Of a DNA stretch of 6,673 nucleotides, positions 6,534-6,673 are shown piece by piece. The notes under the pieces were generated by a model. It was not told the DNA's origin. It saw only the letters and a program-made list of their open reading frames with translations, and searched no databases. A program made the position numbers and the translations under genes. This DNA is from an uncultured Bacilli bacterium (GTDB lineage Bacteria > Bacillota_I > Bacilli_A > RF39 > UBA660), in contig CANQXB010000054.1 in assembly GCA_947627805.1 (NCBI GenBank), positions 1-6,673 on the forward strand. The letters are read 5' to 3'. Position 1 is the stretch's first letter. Each line of letters begins with the position of its first letter.

Positions 6534-6561
6534 ATTATATAATACCCCCCCCCAGAGTCAA
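6534..6561 (-). promoter_or_regulatory. Surface-protein promoter with homopolymer spacer
   Basis: On the minus strand: -35 TTGACT (6561-6556, 5/6), a 16-bp spacer, and a perfect -10 TATAAT (6539-6534). The spacer contains nine consecutive G. The transcript should start near 6527, giving a leader of about 60 nt. With nine G the spacer is one base short of the 17-bp optimum, so adding or losing G by slippage would change promoter strength. Confidence 0.8.
6545..6553. repeat. Nine-base C/G homopolymer (probable phase-variation tract)
   Basis: Nine consecutive C on the plus strand (G on the minus strand) in otherwise highly AT-rich DNA. No other G/C run of comparable length was seen in the window. 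It sits exactly between the -35 and -10 of the surface-protein promoter. Confidence 0.85.
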
Positions 6562-6593
6562 AAATTTTTTTCTGCTTCTGTTAAAAAGTTGTA

Positions 6594-6630
6594 AACAAAA
6601 AAGAAGATTATACTAAAATATTATCTTCTT
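6594..6630 (-). terminator. Terminator of the gene entering from the right edge
   Basis: AAGAAGAT (6601-6608) pairs with ATCTTCTT (6623-6630); three more pairs follow after one mismatch, with a 6-base loop. On the minus strand the stem runs into TTTTTTGTTT (6602-6593). It overlaps the last codons of the partial gene and isolates it from the surface-protein promoter. Confidence 0.7.
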
Positions 6631-6673
6631 CATAAATAACTTTATATATTTTATTTTTAGAAAGTTCTTTATT
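6608..6673 (-). CDS. 3' end of an unidentified gene (partial, cut by the window)
   Basis: A minus-strand frame is open from the right edge for 21 codons to a TAA at 6608-6610. The visible C-terminus is NKELSKNKIYKV followed by IYEEDNILV, with Lys/Glu content and codon choice like the other genes. The overlapping terminator, with its T-run just after the stop, supports a real gene end. A second frame is also open over most of this stretch, so the frame is not certain, and too little is visible to name a family. Confidence 0.5.
   Translation of the reverse strand, partial: NKELSKNKIYKVIYEEDNILV

Overview
The window is very AT-rich DNA from a low-GC Gram-positive bacterium (Bacillota). Gene order, family content and codon use suggest an uncultured gut-type lineage near the Erysipelotrichales, RF39 or Mollicutes; that placement is inference. 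UGA is not read as Trp: tryptophans are TGG, no gene contains an in-frame TGA, and the visible stops are TAA plus one TAG. The standard bacterial code fits.

Layout, left to right. (1) A short minus-strand gene with only the N-terminal DUF1016 (YhcG-type) domain (133-681). (2) A minus-strand cluster read from about 4230 down to 912: a 47-codon single-pass membrane protein (4067-4210), a GT28/UgtP-like diacylglycerol glycosyltransferase (2888-4012) and a full-length but catalytically degenerate transketolase-like protein (933-2879), ended by a terminator at 875-912. (3) lexA on the plus strand (4356-4979), divergent from the small membrane-protein gene, with a two-way terminator at 4997-5036. 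(4) A minus-strand exported surface protein of 470 aa (5055-6467), whose promoter carries a nine-base G/C homopolymer between -35 and -10. (5) The last 21 codons of another minus-strand gene and its terminator at the right edge. The 251-bp gap at 682-932 holds the terminator and otherwise only AT-rich sequence with no convincing promoter.

The most interesting part is the 145-bp lexA divergent region. Two copies of AAACATwwGTTTG, a relaxed form of the Gram-positive LexA box, each sit in a promoter: one over the lexA -35, the other inside the -35/-10 spacer of the small membrane-protein gene. A small single-pass protein divergent from lexA matches the arrangement of the SOS division inhibitors YneA (Bacillus, Listeria) and SosA (Staphylococcus), so this 47-aa protein is a candidate minimal SOS checkpoint inhibitor. 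Two further points stand out: the probable pseudo-transketolase, which has lost the GDG cofactor motif, the TPP-activating Glu and several active-site His, and the likely phase-variable promoter of the surface protein.
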